From VRUE01 sp963814915 (GTDB lineage: Bacteria; Actinomycetota; Thermoleophilia; Solirubrobacterales; 70-9), in NCBI GenBank assembly GCA_963814915.1, contig CAWFEI010000005.1, forward strand, positions 186,001 to 250,000: a stretch of 64,000 nucleotides of DNA. Direction: 5' to 3'. Below, in pieces: positions 7,651-15,894 of this stretch. The position numbers were made by a program, and so were the translations under genes. The notes under the pieces are model-generated. The model did no database searches and was not told the DNA's origin. It worked only from the letters and a program-made list of their open reading frames with translations. Positions within the stretch are counted from its first letter, which is position 1; each line of letters starts with the position of its first letter.

Positions 7651-9033
7651 ATGAGGGCGTTTCGCTACGGCATCCCTGTGCTGATGGTCGCTGTGTGCGT
7701 CCTTGCTCTCGCGCCGCTCGCCGACGCCACGCCGCCCCTGCATCGCTGCGACCTGGGCGCAAAGCGGCCGCTGCGTTGCGGTCGGCTGACCGTCCCACTG
7801 CGCCGTGGTGATCTTTCGCTGGGCACAACCCGGATCGCGTTCGCCGTGCGGCCGCGCTCGGACCGCCGCCGCCCCTCGCTTGGCACGATCTTCGCCACCG
7901 ACGGCGGCCCGGGCTACGCATCGACCGCCGCGCCCTACGTGCGCTCGCTCAGCGCTGTGCTGGCGCCTTTGCTGCGCCGTCGCGAGTTGGTCTTCGTCGA
8001 CGCCCGCGGCACCGGCCGCTCGGAAGCGGTCGAGTGCCCCTCGCTACAGGCCGGGCTGGTCCAGGAAGGCATCGCGATCGGGCAGTGCGCCGACCGCCTC
8101 GGGCCGCGCTATGCGGCCTACGACACAGCGGAAACCGCCGAGGACCTCGACGCGGTTCGCGCGGCGCTCGGGCTCGGGCGGATCTACTTTTACGGCGACT
8201 CCTACGCGACCCTGCTCGGTCAGGCCTACGCCGTTCGCCACCCGGCCAGGCTGCGCGGGCTGGTCCTCGATTCGGCCTATCCCGGAGATGACCCCTACTA
8301 CCGCACGCTGCTGCCCGCCGGCCGCCGCGCGCTCGGCATCGCCTGTCGTCGCTCACCGCGTTGCAGTGGCGACGCGGTGGGGCGCTTCGCGCGGGCGGTG
8401 CGCCGCTTCCACGCGGCCGAACGCTCCACCGAGGGCCTGATCGGCTTCCTGCTCGAGGCCGGCACGCTGGCGCCGCGCTCCTACCTCAGCCTCGACGACG
8501 GCGTGCGCCGCTTCTTAAACGGAGAACCGCGTCGCCTCAACCGCCTGATCGCCCCTGGCGCCGCGGGCCACGGCGACCTGGCCGAATTCTCCTACGGGCT
8601 CGAGACCGCGGTCGAGTGCAACGACTACCCGCTGCTCTGGGATCCCGGCGCCCCTGTCGGCGAGCGCATCCGCCAGCTCACCGAGGCGACCGGCGGCGTT
8701 CCGCCGGGTCAATTCGCGCCCTTCGGCCGACGCGAGTACCTGCTCTCCTCGGCGGCGCACCTGACCAACTGCCTGACCTGGCCGGCGCCACCCAGTGGCG
8801 GGCTCAAGCCACCCGTCCCGTCGGGATGGACGGCGCCGCGCGGCTTTCCGACCCTGATCCTCGCCGGGGAGCTGGACGACGTCACCTCGGTCGCCGAGGC
8901 GCGCCAGGTGCGCGCGCGGTTCCCCCGCTCGCGGCTATCCGTGACGCCGAACCGCGGCCACGTCTCCAGTCTCTACTACCCGTTTCGCTCGCCGGCGGTG
9001 GGTGCGATCCGCCGTTTCCTGCGCGATGATTGA
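7651..9033 (+). CDS. Secreted alpha/beta hydrolase, tripeptidyl-aminopeptidase type
   Basis: A 460-aa exported alpha/beta hydrolase like actinobacterial tripeptidyl/proline aminopeptidases. It has a signal peptide (first ~26 residues, cleavage near ADA-TPP), an oxyanion strand TDGGPGYAS, FVDARGTGRSE, and nucleophile elbow YGDSYAT with Ser184. The acid is in ELDDVTS (Asp409 or Asp410) and the base is His437 in NRGHVS. Such enzymes release short peptides or amino acids outside the cell; exact specificity is not readable. The stop lies about 40 bases before the downstream lipoprotein start. Confidence 0.85.
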   Translation: MRAFRYGIPVLMVAVCVLALAPLADATPPLHRCDLGAKRPLRCGRLTVPLRRGDLSLGTTRIAFAVRPRSDRRRPSLGTIFATDGGPGYASTAAPYVRSLSAVLAPLLRRRELVFVDARGTGRSEAVECPSLQAGLVQEGIAIGQCADRLGPRYAAYDTAETAEDLDAVRAALGLGRIYFYGDSYATLLGQAYAVRHPARLRGLVLDSAYPGDDPYYRTLLPAGRRALGIACRRSPRCSGDAVGRFARAVRRFHAAERSTEGLIGFLLEAGTLAPRSYLSLDDGVRRFLNGEPRRLNRLIAPGAAGHGDLAEFSYGLETAVECNDYPLLWDPGAPVGERIRQLTEATGGVPPGQFAPFGRREYLLSSAAHLTNCLTWPAPPSGGLKPPVPSGWTAPRGFPTLILAGELDDVTSVAEARQVRARFPRSRLSVTPNRGHVSSLYYPFRSPAVGAIRRFLRDD

Positions 9034-9071
9034 CCGAGCAGCGTTTCCGTCCCGCCATGAGAGGAGCAGTT

Positions 9072-9452
9072 GTGAGCGATCGAGGATCGAATTGGAGTGG
9101 GGGGAGGCGCCTGTCTGCCCTGTTGGCCGCCCTGGCCGTCGCGCTTGCCGCCGTTGCCTGGACGGGTTGCGGGGGCAGTGGCGACAGCAGCAGCAACGAA
9201 GCCCAGGAGCGCATCGAAAAGGGTGCCGAAGAAGCGAAGGAGGGAATCGAAAAGGGCAAGGAGGAATTGAAGAAGGGCTTCGAAAAGGCCGAAGAGGAAG
9301 TGCAGAAGGGAGTGAACGGAGGCTCCGCCGAAGCCAAGAAGGGCGTCGAACAGGCCAAGAAGGAAGCCCAGGAGGGCATCGAAAAGGGCAAGCAAGAAGC
9401 GCAGAAGGGAATCGAAGAAGCGGAAAAGTACTCGCAGGAATACGCGCCTTAG
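9072..9452 (+). CDS. Small Lys/Glu-rich repeat lipoprotein-like protein
   Basis: A 126-aa protein with a basic N-terminus, a hydrophobic Ala-rich segment and Cys in AWTGCGG, which looks like a lipoprotein signal although the residue at -3 (Trp) is not canonical. The rest is nearly all charged: imperfect repeats of the form EGIEKGKEE / KKGFEKAEEE, predicted to form one long amphipathic helix. GTG 9072 is preferred because GAGGAG lies 5 bases upstream; a TTG at 9030 and an ATG at 9057 are in frame. The function is not recognised; a cell-surface spacer or membrane-contacting helix is possible. The stop overlaps the convergent gene by 4 bp. Confidence 0.65.
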   Translation: MSDRGSNWSGGRRLSALLAALAVALAAVAWTGCGGSGDSSSNEAQERIEKGAEEAKEGIEKGKEELKKGFEKAEEEVQKGVNGGSAEAKKGVEQAKKEAQEGIEKGKQEAQKGIEEAEKYSQEYAP

Positions 9453-10708
9453 GCCGGCGTTGAGAGCGGCGCGGCCTCTTCGGTGAGGTCGGCCGCGAGG
9501 GCCTCGACGATGCGCGGGTCGAACTGGGAGCCGCCGTTGCGGCGCAGCTCTTCCAGCGCCTCGTCGGGACCGACGGGATCGCGGCCGGGCCTGTGCTCCG
9601 TCAGCGCCGCGAAGGCGACGGCAACGGCAATGACGCGTGCGGCGATCGGGATTTCGTCTCCCGCCAGGCCGTCCGGGTAACCGCTGCCGTCGAAGTGCTC
9701 GGCACTCGAGCGCACGAGCTTGGCGACATCTCCGAGGCCGGGCGCCGCAGCGACGATCCGCTCTCCGGCGGCGGTGTGGCTGCGCACCTCAGCCCGCTCG
9801 GCTTCGTCGAGCTCATCTTTTTCGAGCACCGCTTCGGGCACGGCGAGCAGTCCGATTTGTTGCAACTCCGCCGCCAGGGATATGTCGTCAATCTGCTCGC
9901 GGTCGAGTTGCAGGCGCCGCGCCAGCGCGATCGCCCGGTAGGCGGTCGCCCGCAGGTGCGCGCGCAGCTCCGGGTGGCGGGCGTCGAGCGCGGCCATCAG
10001 CGCAGCATGCGCCTGGCGCCGGGCCGAGCGCTGGCGGCGCCGCAGATGCGCGGCGAGTCGCTGCCCGGCGACCTGGAGCGCTTCCTCGGCCCCGTCCGCC
10101 TCGCTGGGGATCGTCACCTCGCCGTATGAGCGGCCGATCGCGGATTCGACCTCTCCATCGCCCAGCGAGCCGGTCGCGGCGAGGACGATCTCGCCGAGCT
10201 GGCGATCCCCTGCCGGAACAAGGACGGCGAGACGGCTGGCCGCGACCCGGTAGGCGATCCCGCCCAGCGGCATGACTGCCCCGGCGAGCCGCCAAGCCGA
10301 CTCGCGCAGGACGTTGTCCCCGGCCGCGTACCCGAGTCGGTCGTTAAGGCCCCCCAGGCCCTCCAGCTCGAGCAGCAACAGCACCCACGCGTCGCCCGCG
10401 GTCAGAACCGCGGCGATGTCCGCTTCGAGGCTCTGGCGATTGCGCAACCCGCTGACCCTGTCGTTGACAGCGGCGCGATCCTGCTCGGCCAGTGCCCGGA
10501 ACTGGCGCCGGCTCGTTTCGAGCATGCGGAAGAAGATGGCGAGGATCAAGCCCAGTGTCAGCCAGAAGATGAGCGCCGGGACCCGCTGGTTGAGGTGGTC
10601 GTAGACGAGCAGCGCGCTCGCCAGCAGCGCGAAGGTGAGTGGGCCGACCACAGGGCGCCATCCACCCGGGCTAAACACAGCGTCCCATGTCCGATTGATC
10701 AGCCGCAC
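9449..10708 (-). CDS. Membrane protein with degenerate GGDEF and degenerate HD-GYP domains
   Basis: A 419-aa protein: two N-terminal membrane segments (about 20-60), a short coil, a GGDEF-like domain (about 80-200) and an HD-GYP-like domain (about 230-400). The GGDEF signature is replaced by YRVAASRLAVLV. In the HD-GYP part the catalytic HD is missing (ELQQIGLLAVPEAVLEK where LLHDIGK is expected), and the HHE motif reads SAEHF before DGSGYPDGL. Neither cyclic-di-GMP synthesis nor hydrolysis is therefore likely. It may bind nucleotides or act as a signalling scaffold, which is inference. It starts with GTG. Confidence 0.8.
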   Translation of the reverse strand: MRLINRTWDAVFSPGGWRPVVGPLTFALLASALLVYDHLNQRVPALIFWLTLGLILAIFFRMLETSRRQFRALAEQDRAAVNDRVSGLRNRQSLEADIAAVLTAGDAWVLLLLELEGLGGLNDRLGYAAGDNVLRESAWRLAGAVMPLGGIAYRVAASRLAVLVPAGDRQLGEIVLAATGSLGDGEVESAIGRSYGEVTIPSEADGAEEALQVAGQRLAAHLRRRQRSARRQAHAALMAALDARHPELRAHLRATAYRAIALARRLQLDREQIDDISLAAELQQIGLLAVPEAVLEKDELDEAERAEVRSHTAAGERIVAAAPGLGDVAKLVRSSAEHFDGSGYPDGLAGDEIPIAARVIAVAVAFAALTEHRPGRDPVGPDEALEELRRNGGSQFDPRIVEALAADLTEEAAPLSTPA

Positions 10709-10772
10709 CCTTCTTTCATCGACCCTGGGTCACCACTGGCCGAGGGCAGCGGACGATTGATGAAGGGCGTCG

Positions 10773-11549
10773 TTAGCGGACTACGCAGTCGCGGGTCAGT
10801 GTGGTGACGATCTTCTTGCCCCCCGCGAAGGTGAAGGTGCCGCGGGTGAAGGAGAAGATCGCCCCCGGGAACCCCGAGGGGGCGGCGCAACGGGCGCTGA
10901 GGAAGCTGTAGCGCTTGCCGCGGTATGTATAGCGGCGGTCGAAGTCGAGCGCGACATTGGTGACGTAGCCGAGGTCGGAGGCGAGCTTGGGGATCTTGGT
11001 CGTCAGCACGGTGCCGAATTTCCCTCGTTTCGGATGGCGCACGGTGAAGGTGAGAACGACCGTCACGTCGACCGGGCTGGAGCCGTTGATGTGCAGCAGG
11101 ATCGCCGGGCGCCCGTGCGCCCGCCCGTTGAAGGCGAGCATCCGGCCGTGCACCGGGAAGGGCGCCTGGGCGGGGAATTCCAGGTTGGCGGTGAACTTGC
11201 CGTGCCCGACGAGGGCCCCGCGGCAGCGCGACAGGGCTTTCGAGGAGTCGGTCGACTCGAGCAGAGCCGGCCTGCAAGCCGGTAGTCCGCGGGTGGTGAT
11301 GCGCCCGTAGCGGTTGACCCCGAAGGATATCTCGCGCAACTGCGGCGGCCGCGTGGCGCCGGGGGTCCGGATCGAGGTGTTGAGCCTGACCGAGACGGGG
11401 ACGTTGCGGTCGCGGGGCAGCGAGCGGGGCGCGAACCCGCCGCCGAACTTGACGAAGAGGCCGTTGCCGCCGGAAATCTCCCCGTGCGCGATCGCGGCGG
11501 CGCAAAGCGCTACGGCGACGAGCACGGCTATCGGCGCGATCCGCTTCAT
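10773..11549 (-). CDS. Secreted protein of unknown function
   Basis: A 258-aa protein with a clear signal peptide (first ~22 residues, AIAHG-EIS). The mature part is Gly- and beta-strand-rich with no membrane segment and only a few Cys (in LPACRP, LSRCRG, SARCAAP, RDCVVR), which could form two disulfides. It ends in a charged RDCVVR. I do not recognise an enzyme motif. It lies between the GGDEF-like gene and the four-gene minus-strand chain, about 80 bases after the latter, and could be its last gene. Confidence 0.6.
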   Translation of the reverse strand: MKRIAPIAVLVAVALCAAAIAHGEISGGNGLFVKFGGGFAPRSLPRDRNVPVSVRLNTSIRTPGATRPPQLREISFGVNRYGRITTRGLPACRPALLESTDSSKALSRCRGALVGHGKFTANLEFPAQAPFPVHGRMLAFNGRAHGRPAILLHINGSSPVDVTVVLTFTVRHPKRGKFGTVLTTKIPKLASDLGYVTNVALDFDRRYTYRGKRYSFLSARCAAPSGFPGAIFSFTRGTFTFAGGKKIVTTLTRDCVVR

Positions 11550-11631
11550 GGGCCCATGCGGAGTTTAGGTGGGCGACGCCGTGCGCCCGCGCAGGTTCGG
11601 TTAAGGGCTCACACCAGGGTGGAGTCCCACG

Positions 11632-12498
11632 CTAGGGCGCGTCCTTGCCGCCGCCCGGGCGGGCGACCCGTTCGGCCGCCTGGCGGACTTCTTGGACCGC
11701 CTCGCGGGTCGTCGCAAGCGCCTCTTCGGTTGCGGCGGCAACTCCCTCGCTCGGCTTGCCGCCGACGATGTCGCGGAAGGCGTTCTTGAAGCGCTCGGTG
11801 TGGCGGCCGGGCTTGAAGCGCCCTTCGGCCTTGGTCTGCTTTGCCGGTCTGCGCTCGCCGTAGCGCCGCCGCGCCCAGGCGGACTCCGGCTTGCCGATCC
11901 GCCAGGCGCCGTAGAGAGCCACCGGAAATATGAAGAAGCCGACCGTGCCATGCAGGACGCGGCCCTTGAGGAAGCAGAGCGCCACCAGGGCGAAGATCAG
12001 GGCGGCGCCGAGGATGCTGGCGATCGTCTCCTCGACGGATCCTGTGTCGAAGCTGAACGGGCTGAAGCCGAGCAGGATCAGCATCATCCCGGCGGCCGCA
12101 ATTACCGTGGCGTCGATCGAGGAGCGGCCCTCCTCCGCCCAGTAGACGTCGTCGAGGTAGACCCAGAGCGCGAACTCGTCGATCGTCAGCCCGGCGCCGA
12201 TGCCGAAGAAGAAGGCGCAGATCTCGGTATACGGGCCCTCGCCGAGCGCCATGAAGCCGAGCGCCCCGGCGATCATCATCGTCACGATCCCGAAGACCAG
12301 GTGATGCAGGTGCACGCCGCTGTCGCTGACCACGCTGCCCGGCCACCAGGGCACTCGTGGGCTGCGCATCAGCCGGGTGCTCATGCGGATGAAGGCGAAG
12401 GAGAGGATGAAGCCGACGAGGACCAGGAAGAGCCCCTGTTTCTGGTTGGCGAGGATCTGGTCGTTCCAGAAGTCGCTGAATATCGAGGCGGCGATCAT
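11632..12498 (-). CDS. Multi-pass membrane protein of unknown function
   Basis: A 288-aa integral membrane protein with about seven hydrophobic segments in its first 210 residues and a basic, soluble C-terminal tail with a helical Glu/Ala/Arg region. A conserved-looking VHLHHLVFG motif and acidic DEFALW and DDVYW stretches lie between helices and could bind metal or lipid headgroups; this is speculation. The ATG overlaps the stop of the upstream membrane protein gene (ATGA), so the two are coupled. I do not recognise a characterised homologue. Confidence 0.65.
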   Translation of the reverse strand: MIAASIFSDFWNDQILANQKQGLFLVLVGFILSFAFIRMSTRLMRSPRVPWWPGSVVSDSGVHLHHLVFGIVTMMIAGALGFMALGEGPYTEICAFFFGIGAGLTIDEFALWVYLDDVYWAEEGRSSIDATVIAAAGMMLILLGFSPFSFDTGSVEETIASILGAALIFALVALCFLKGRVLHGTVGFFIFPVALYGAWRIGKPESAWARRRYGERRPAKQTKAEGRFKPGRHTERFKNAFRDIVGGKPSEGVAAATEEALATTREAVQEVRQAAERVARPGGGKDAP

Positions 12499-13244
12499 CG
12501 GCTGGTCGGGGACGAGTGTAGATGTGGCCCGTCGCCGTCGCGCGCGGCGATCAACTCGGTCGTCAGCAGCACCGCTGCGACCGCGTAGAAAGGCGTCAGC
12601 ACTATGTTCGAGGCGGTGTCGGTCAGCCACTCGGCGATCAGCGAGTCGCCGAGCAGGTCGTGTGCGAGCGCGGTTGCGCCGCTCGTGATCGCGTCGCTGG
12701 CGATCTCGATCGGGGCCAGGATCGCGAGCACCAGCCAGAAGTGGCCCCGGACCAGCCGGTAGCTGCGGACGAGCGACGCGCGCACCCCGCGGCGCTCGAT
12801 CTCGACCACCGGCGCGGCGAGCCCGAGGTAGACGAAGGCAAGCAACCCCGGCACCAGGAAGGCGACCGCGCCGAGCCCGACCGCGACGCCGAAGATCAGG
12901 TCGACTGCGATCAGCCTTGGATAGTTGATCGTGCGCGCAATCTGCGACAGGGAGCGGCGCTCCCTGTCGGGCGGGTGGGTCATCGCGATCGCCACCGCGC
13001 CGGTGTAGAAGATCTCGCCGAGCAGCCCGGTGGTGACGATCAGCAGCAGGGTGACCGCGACGCCCGCCAACTGGGCCCCGGACTTGAAATCGAACGCGCT
13101 GGCCTCGAAGTGCACCGGGATCGCGTGGACGAGGCCGAGTGGAACGAAAACGAAGAAGGCAAGCGGCAGCAGCGTGCCGGCCCAGGCGAGGTAGGCGCGG
13201 AAAATCCGGCGGTAGAGCAGGAACAGGCCCAGGTGCCCGCCCAT
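12495..13244 (-). CDS. Multi-pass membrane protein of unknown function
   Basis: A 249-aa protein with about six membrane segments. The layout (re-entrant hydrophobic pairs, a mid-protein SLSQIARTIN helix, and SLVRSYRLVRGHFW before the last segments) resembles small bacterial membrane proteins of the glycerophosphodiester-phosphodiesterase membrane-domain type. This is a weak resemblance. It begins directly after the stop of the zinc-ribbon gene and overlaps the next gene by 4 bp. Confidence 0.6.
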   Translation of the reverse strand: MGGHLGLFLLYRRIFRAYLAWAGTLLPLAFFVFVPLGLVHAIPVHFEASAFDFKSGAQLAGVAVTLLLIVTTGLLGEIFYTGAVAIAMTHPPDRERRSLSQIARTINYPRLIAVDLIFGVAVGLGAVAFLVPGLLAFVYLGLAAPVVEIERRGVRASLVRSYRLVRGHFWLVLAILAPIEIASDAITSGATALAHDLLGDSLIAEWLTDTASNIVLTPFYAVAAVLLTTELIAARDGDGPHLHSSPTSR

Positions 13245-13571
13245 CTAGCGCCGCCGCCCGGACGGCCGTCTGCCGCGCTGCTCGAGCTTGGACCGCGAGG
13301 ACTGCGTCGCGGGCATCTTCTTCAGCTCGCGCAGATCCGGCACGAGCAGCTCTTCGGCGCAGCGCTTGTGCCAGTGGTGGTGTTCGGTTCCGCCCAGCCG
13401 CAGCACGTACTGGACGACGGTGTGCTCGCTGCCGATCGGGATGTCGCCGTGGCAGCCCGGACAGCGGTAGAGCTTCTGCCCGAAGCTACGAATCAGCCAG
13501 GCCTCGTTTCCTTCGTCGTCGTAGCCGCGCAGGCTCCAGCGCTTGCTGGGCAATCCCGCGCCGCCGCTCAT
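13245..13571 (-). CDS. Small zinc-ribbon-like protein
   Basis: A 108-aa protein. The central part has CPGCHG and, about 35 residues later, HHHWHKRCAEE, a probable CxxC...H...C metal site. A similar small family in actinobacteria is often labelled as an ATP/GTP-binding protein without proof. The C-terminus is strongly basic (SRSKLEQRGRRPSGRRR), suggesting nucleic acid contact. The start ATG 13571 overlaps the stop of the upstream gene (ATGA); a longer frame is shadowed by that gene and rejected. Confidence 0.6.
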   Translation of the reverse strand: MSGGAGLPSKRWSLRGYDDEGNEAWLIRSFGQKLYRCPGCHGDIPIGSEHTVVQYVLRLGGTEHHHWHKRCAEELLVPDLRELKKMPATQSSRSKLEQRGRRPSGRRR

Positions 13572-13954
13572 CGCTTCGAGAGCCAGGCGAACCCGGCGGC
13601 CATCGCCACGTTCGCGACTCCCGCAAGGCGCAGCGCGGCCTTTGCGCCAGGCCGGTTGAGCGCCGGGGACTGCGCCCAGAGCGCGTCGGTGGCGATCTCT
13701 GTGCCGCGCAGCCAGGCGAGCGCCCACCAGTCACGCGGCTCACCACGCCGCTCCGCGACCAGGTGGGCCGCCGCGAAGGTCAGCCAGATCGGGCCGCAGC
13801 GACGCAGTAGGTGGACTGCGTCCGGAGATGGCTCGTCGTGTCCGAAGAACCCGGTGAGCATCTGCCGCGGCGCCGCTACCGAGGCGCTGCCGAGAAGGAG
13901 ATCGAAGGCGATCATGTTGCGGTTGGTGAGGCGAAGCGCCTGCTCAAGAGTCAT
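13568..13954 (-). CDS. Small protein of unknown function
   Basis: About 128 aa from ATG 13954. It is helical with a few moderately hydrophobic stretches (LLLGSASVAAP, IWLTFAAAHLVA, LAGVANVAMAAGFAWL), so it may be a small membrane protein of three to four helices. No known motif. The start is uncertain: there is no clear ribosome binding site, and the frame continues to 14023 over the divergent regulator's start. It is the first gene of a four-gene overlapping minus-strand chain. Confidence 0.5.
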   Translation of the reverse strand: MTLEQALRLTNRNMIAFDLLLGSASVAAPRQMLTGFFGHDEPSPDAVHLLRRCGPIWLTFAAAHLVAERRGEPRDWWALAWLRGTEIATDALWAQSPALNRPGAKAALRLAGVANVAMAAGFAWLSKR

Positions 13955-14015
13955 TTTCAGCACCCATCCAACCAGATCGGAAGGGAAAGCATGGGGTCCG
14001 GCGAAATGGACCGCC

Positions 14016-14879
14016 GTGACCAAGACCGCAACGAAATCACCTCAACTCAAAAGCCTGTCCGAGTACATCCAGGAGCGCTTCGAGGAGTTCTCGCGCTCCC
14101 AGAAAGACGTCGCCCGCTACATCGTCGACCACCTCGACGAGGCGGCCTTCCTCACCGCCGAGGAGCTGGCCAGGAGAGCGAGCACCTCGTCATCGACGGT
14201 GGTGCGCTTTTCCCAGGCCCTCGGCTTCGAGGGCTACCCCGAGCTTCAGCAGGCGGCAATCGAGGAGTACCGCAGCGCGACCGTTTCCGGTGGTGGCGGC
14301 AGCGCCACGGCGGGCGGAGCCGCGCTTTTCTCCTTCGACCACTCCGAGCTCGAGGGCTCGCTGAGTGCCGACTACACCAACCTCGAGGAAACCGCGCGCA
14401 ACCTCACCCGCGAGCAGGTCGAGGGCGCTGTCGCGGCGTTGGCCGAGGCGCAGCGGGTTGTGATCGTCGGGGTCGACCAGATGGCCTTCTTCGCGAGCTA
14501 CTTCCGCCACATCCTCAGCCTGCTCGACATCCGCGCCGAAATCGTCGCCAGCACCGGCGGCGAGTCGCTGCAGCGGCTTGGCCGGATCGACGAGGACACG
14601 CTCGTGATCGTGCTCTCCTGCGGCCGCGCCCACCCGCTGTTGTTGCGGGCGATGAAGCTGGCGCTGCACCGGCGCGCGCACACGCTGGCGATCTCCGACG
14701 CCTCGATGTCCGAGGTCGGGGAGCACGCCGAGCAGACCCTCTACTTCTCCTCCAACAGCCCCTCCTTCGCCCGCTCCAACACGGCGTTGATGGCGCTGAT
14801 ACAGGGCCTGGCGCACGGACTCTACGCCCGCGATGAAGCGGCGCACAAAGACCGCATCCGCGCCTACAAACTGAAGTAA
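14016..14879 (+). CDS. MurR/RpiR-family transcriptional regulator with SIS domain
   Basis: A 287-aa regulator. The N-terminal helix-turn-helix covers about 18-90 (SQKDVARYIVDHLDEAA, then the recognition helix STVVRFSQALGFEGYPELQ). The C-terminal SIS (sugar isomerase) domain, from about 140, has VVIVGVDQMAF and DTLVIVLSCGR, which would bind a phosphosugar effector. Targets are unknown; the adjacent pdxS-pdxT genes are candidates only by position. GTG 14016 is the best start I can see; no strong ribosome binding site. The divergent small-protein gene starts about 60 bases away, so a shared control region is possible. Confidence 0.8.
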   Translation: MTKTATKSPQLKSLSEYIQERFEEFSRSQKDVARYIVDHLDEAAFLTAEELARRASTSSSTVVRFSQALGFEGYPELQQAAIEEYRSATVSGGGGSATAGGAALFSFDHSELEGSLSADYTNLEETARNLTREQVEGAVAALAEAQRVVIVGVDQMAFFASYFRHILSLLDIRAEIVASTGGESLQRLGRIDEDTLVIVLSCGRAHPLLLRAMKLALHRRAHTLAISDASMSEVGEHAEQTLYFSSNSPSFARSNTALMALIQGLAHGLYARDEAAHKDRIRAYKLK

Positions 14880-14993
14880 CACATACCGCCACGTTCTCGG
14901 CTTCGTGTCCGGGGTGGTAGCTGCGCGCCCGATCGGCGCCGCTCGCGAGGAACAGATCGCGCCGCTCGCTCAATACTCCTTCGGACGCTGCGG

Positions 14994-15000
14994 TAATAAT
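14994..15000 (+). promoter_or_regulatory. TAATAAT -10-like box before pdxS
   Basis: An AT-rich heptamer in very GC-rich surroundings, ending 6 nt before the pdxS ATG with no ribosome binding site between; suggests a leaderless pdxST transcript. I see no clear -35. Confidence 0.5.
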
Positions 15001-15006
15001 GCCTTG

Positions 15007-15894
15007 ATGGCCGAGAGAGCTACCTTCCGCGTCAAGACGGGCCTCGCCGAGATGTTGAAAGGCGGGGTGATCATGGATGTGGTCACCCCCGAGGAGGCGA
15101 GCCTCGCCGAGGCCGCCGGCGCCTGCGCCGTGATGGCTCTGGAGCGGGTGCCCGCCGATATCCGTCGCGACGGCGGCGTCGCCCGGATGTCGGACCCGGC
15201 GATGATCAAAGGCATCCAGGAGGCGGTGACGATCCCGGTCATGGCCAAGGCGCGGATCGGCCATTTCGCCGAGGCCCAGATCTTGCAGGCGCTCGAGGTC
15301 GACTACATCGACGAGTCCGAGGTGCTGACCCCGGCCGACGAGCGCAACCACATCGACAAGCTCGCCTTCGAGGCGCCCTTCGTCTGTGGGGCGACCAACC
15401 TCGGCGAGGCGCTGCGGCGGATCGGCGAGGGGGCGGCGATGATCCGCTCCAAGGGCGAGGCGGGCACCGGCAACGTGGTCGAGGCGGTGCGCCACATGCG
15501 CGAAATCACCGGCGGGATCAAGCAGCTTGCCCAGCTGGGCCCCGAGGAGCTCTCCGCTGCTGCCAAAGAGCACCGGGCGCCGCTCGAAGTCGTTCATGAG
15601 GTCGCCTCGGCGGGACGCCTGCCGGTGCCGCTTTTCTGCGCCGGTGGAATCGCCACCCCCGCCGACGCGGCGCTGATGATGCAACTCGGCGCCGAGGGCA
15701 ACTTCGTCGGCTCGGGCATCTTCAAGAGCGGCGACCCGGAGCGGCGCGCCCGCGCGATCGTCGAGGCCACCACGCACTTCAACGACCCCGAGCGGGTCAC
15801 GGCCGCTTCGATCGGGCTGGGCGAGGCGATGCCGGGCCTCGAGATCGCCCAACTCGCGGCGGCCGACGCTCTTCTGCAGGACCGCGGTGCCTGA
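15007..15894 (+). CDS. pdxS: Pyridoxal 5'-phosphate synthase subunit PdxS
   Basis: The synthase subunit of the deoxyxylulose-independent vitamin B6 pathway. It condenses ribose 5-phosphate, glyceraldehyde 3-phosphate and ammonia into PLP in a dodecamer with PdxT. The 295-aa length is normal. Catalytic Lys81 (MAKARIGH) and Lys149 (RSKGEAGTGN) are in place, as are the phosphate-binding Gly motifs (FCAGGIATPADAAL, FVGSGIFKSGDP). ATG 15007 gives the conserved N-terminus; an upstream in-frame GTG is not supported. It overlaps pdxT by 8 bp. Confidence 0.97.
   Translation: MAERATFRVKTGLAEMLKGGVIMDVVTPEEASLAEAAGACAVMALERVPADIRRDGGVARMSDPAMIKGIQEAVTIPVMAKARIGHFAEAQILQALEVDYIDESEVLTPADERNHIDKLAFEAPFVCGATNLGEALRRIGEGAAMIRSKGEAGTGNVVEAVRHMREITGGIKQLAQLGPEELSAAAKEHRAPLEVVHEVASAGRLPVPLFCAGGIATPADAALMMQLGAEGNFVGSGIFKSGDPERRARAIVEATTHFNDPERVTAASIGLGEAMPGLEIAQLAAADALLQDRGA

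Noticed and set aside
9180..9440. CRISPR-like or tandem DNA repeat array
   Set aside because: The periodicity is at protein level (Lys/Glu repeats in a lipoprotein-like gene), with no constant repeat and spacers.
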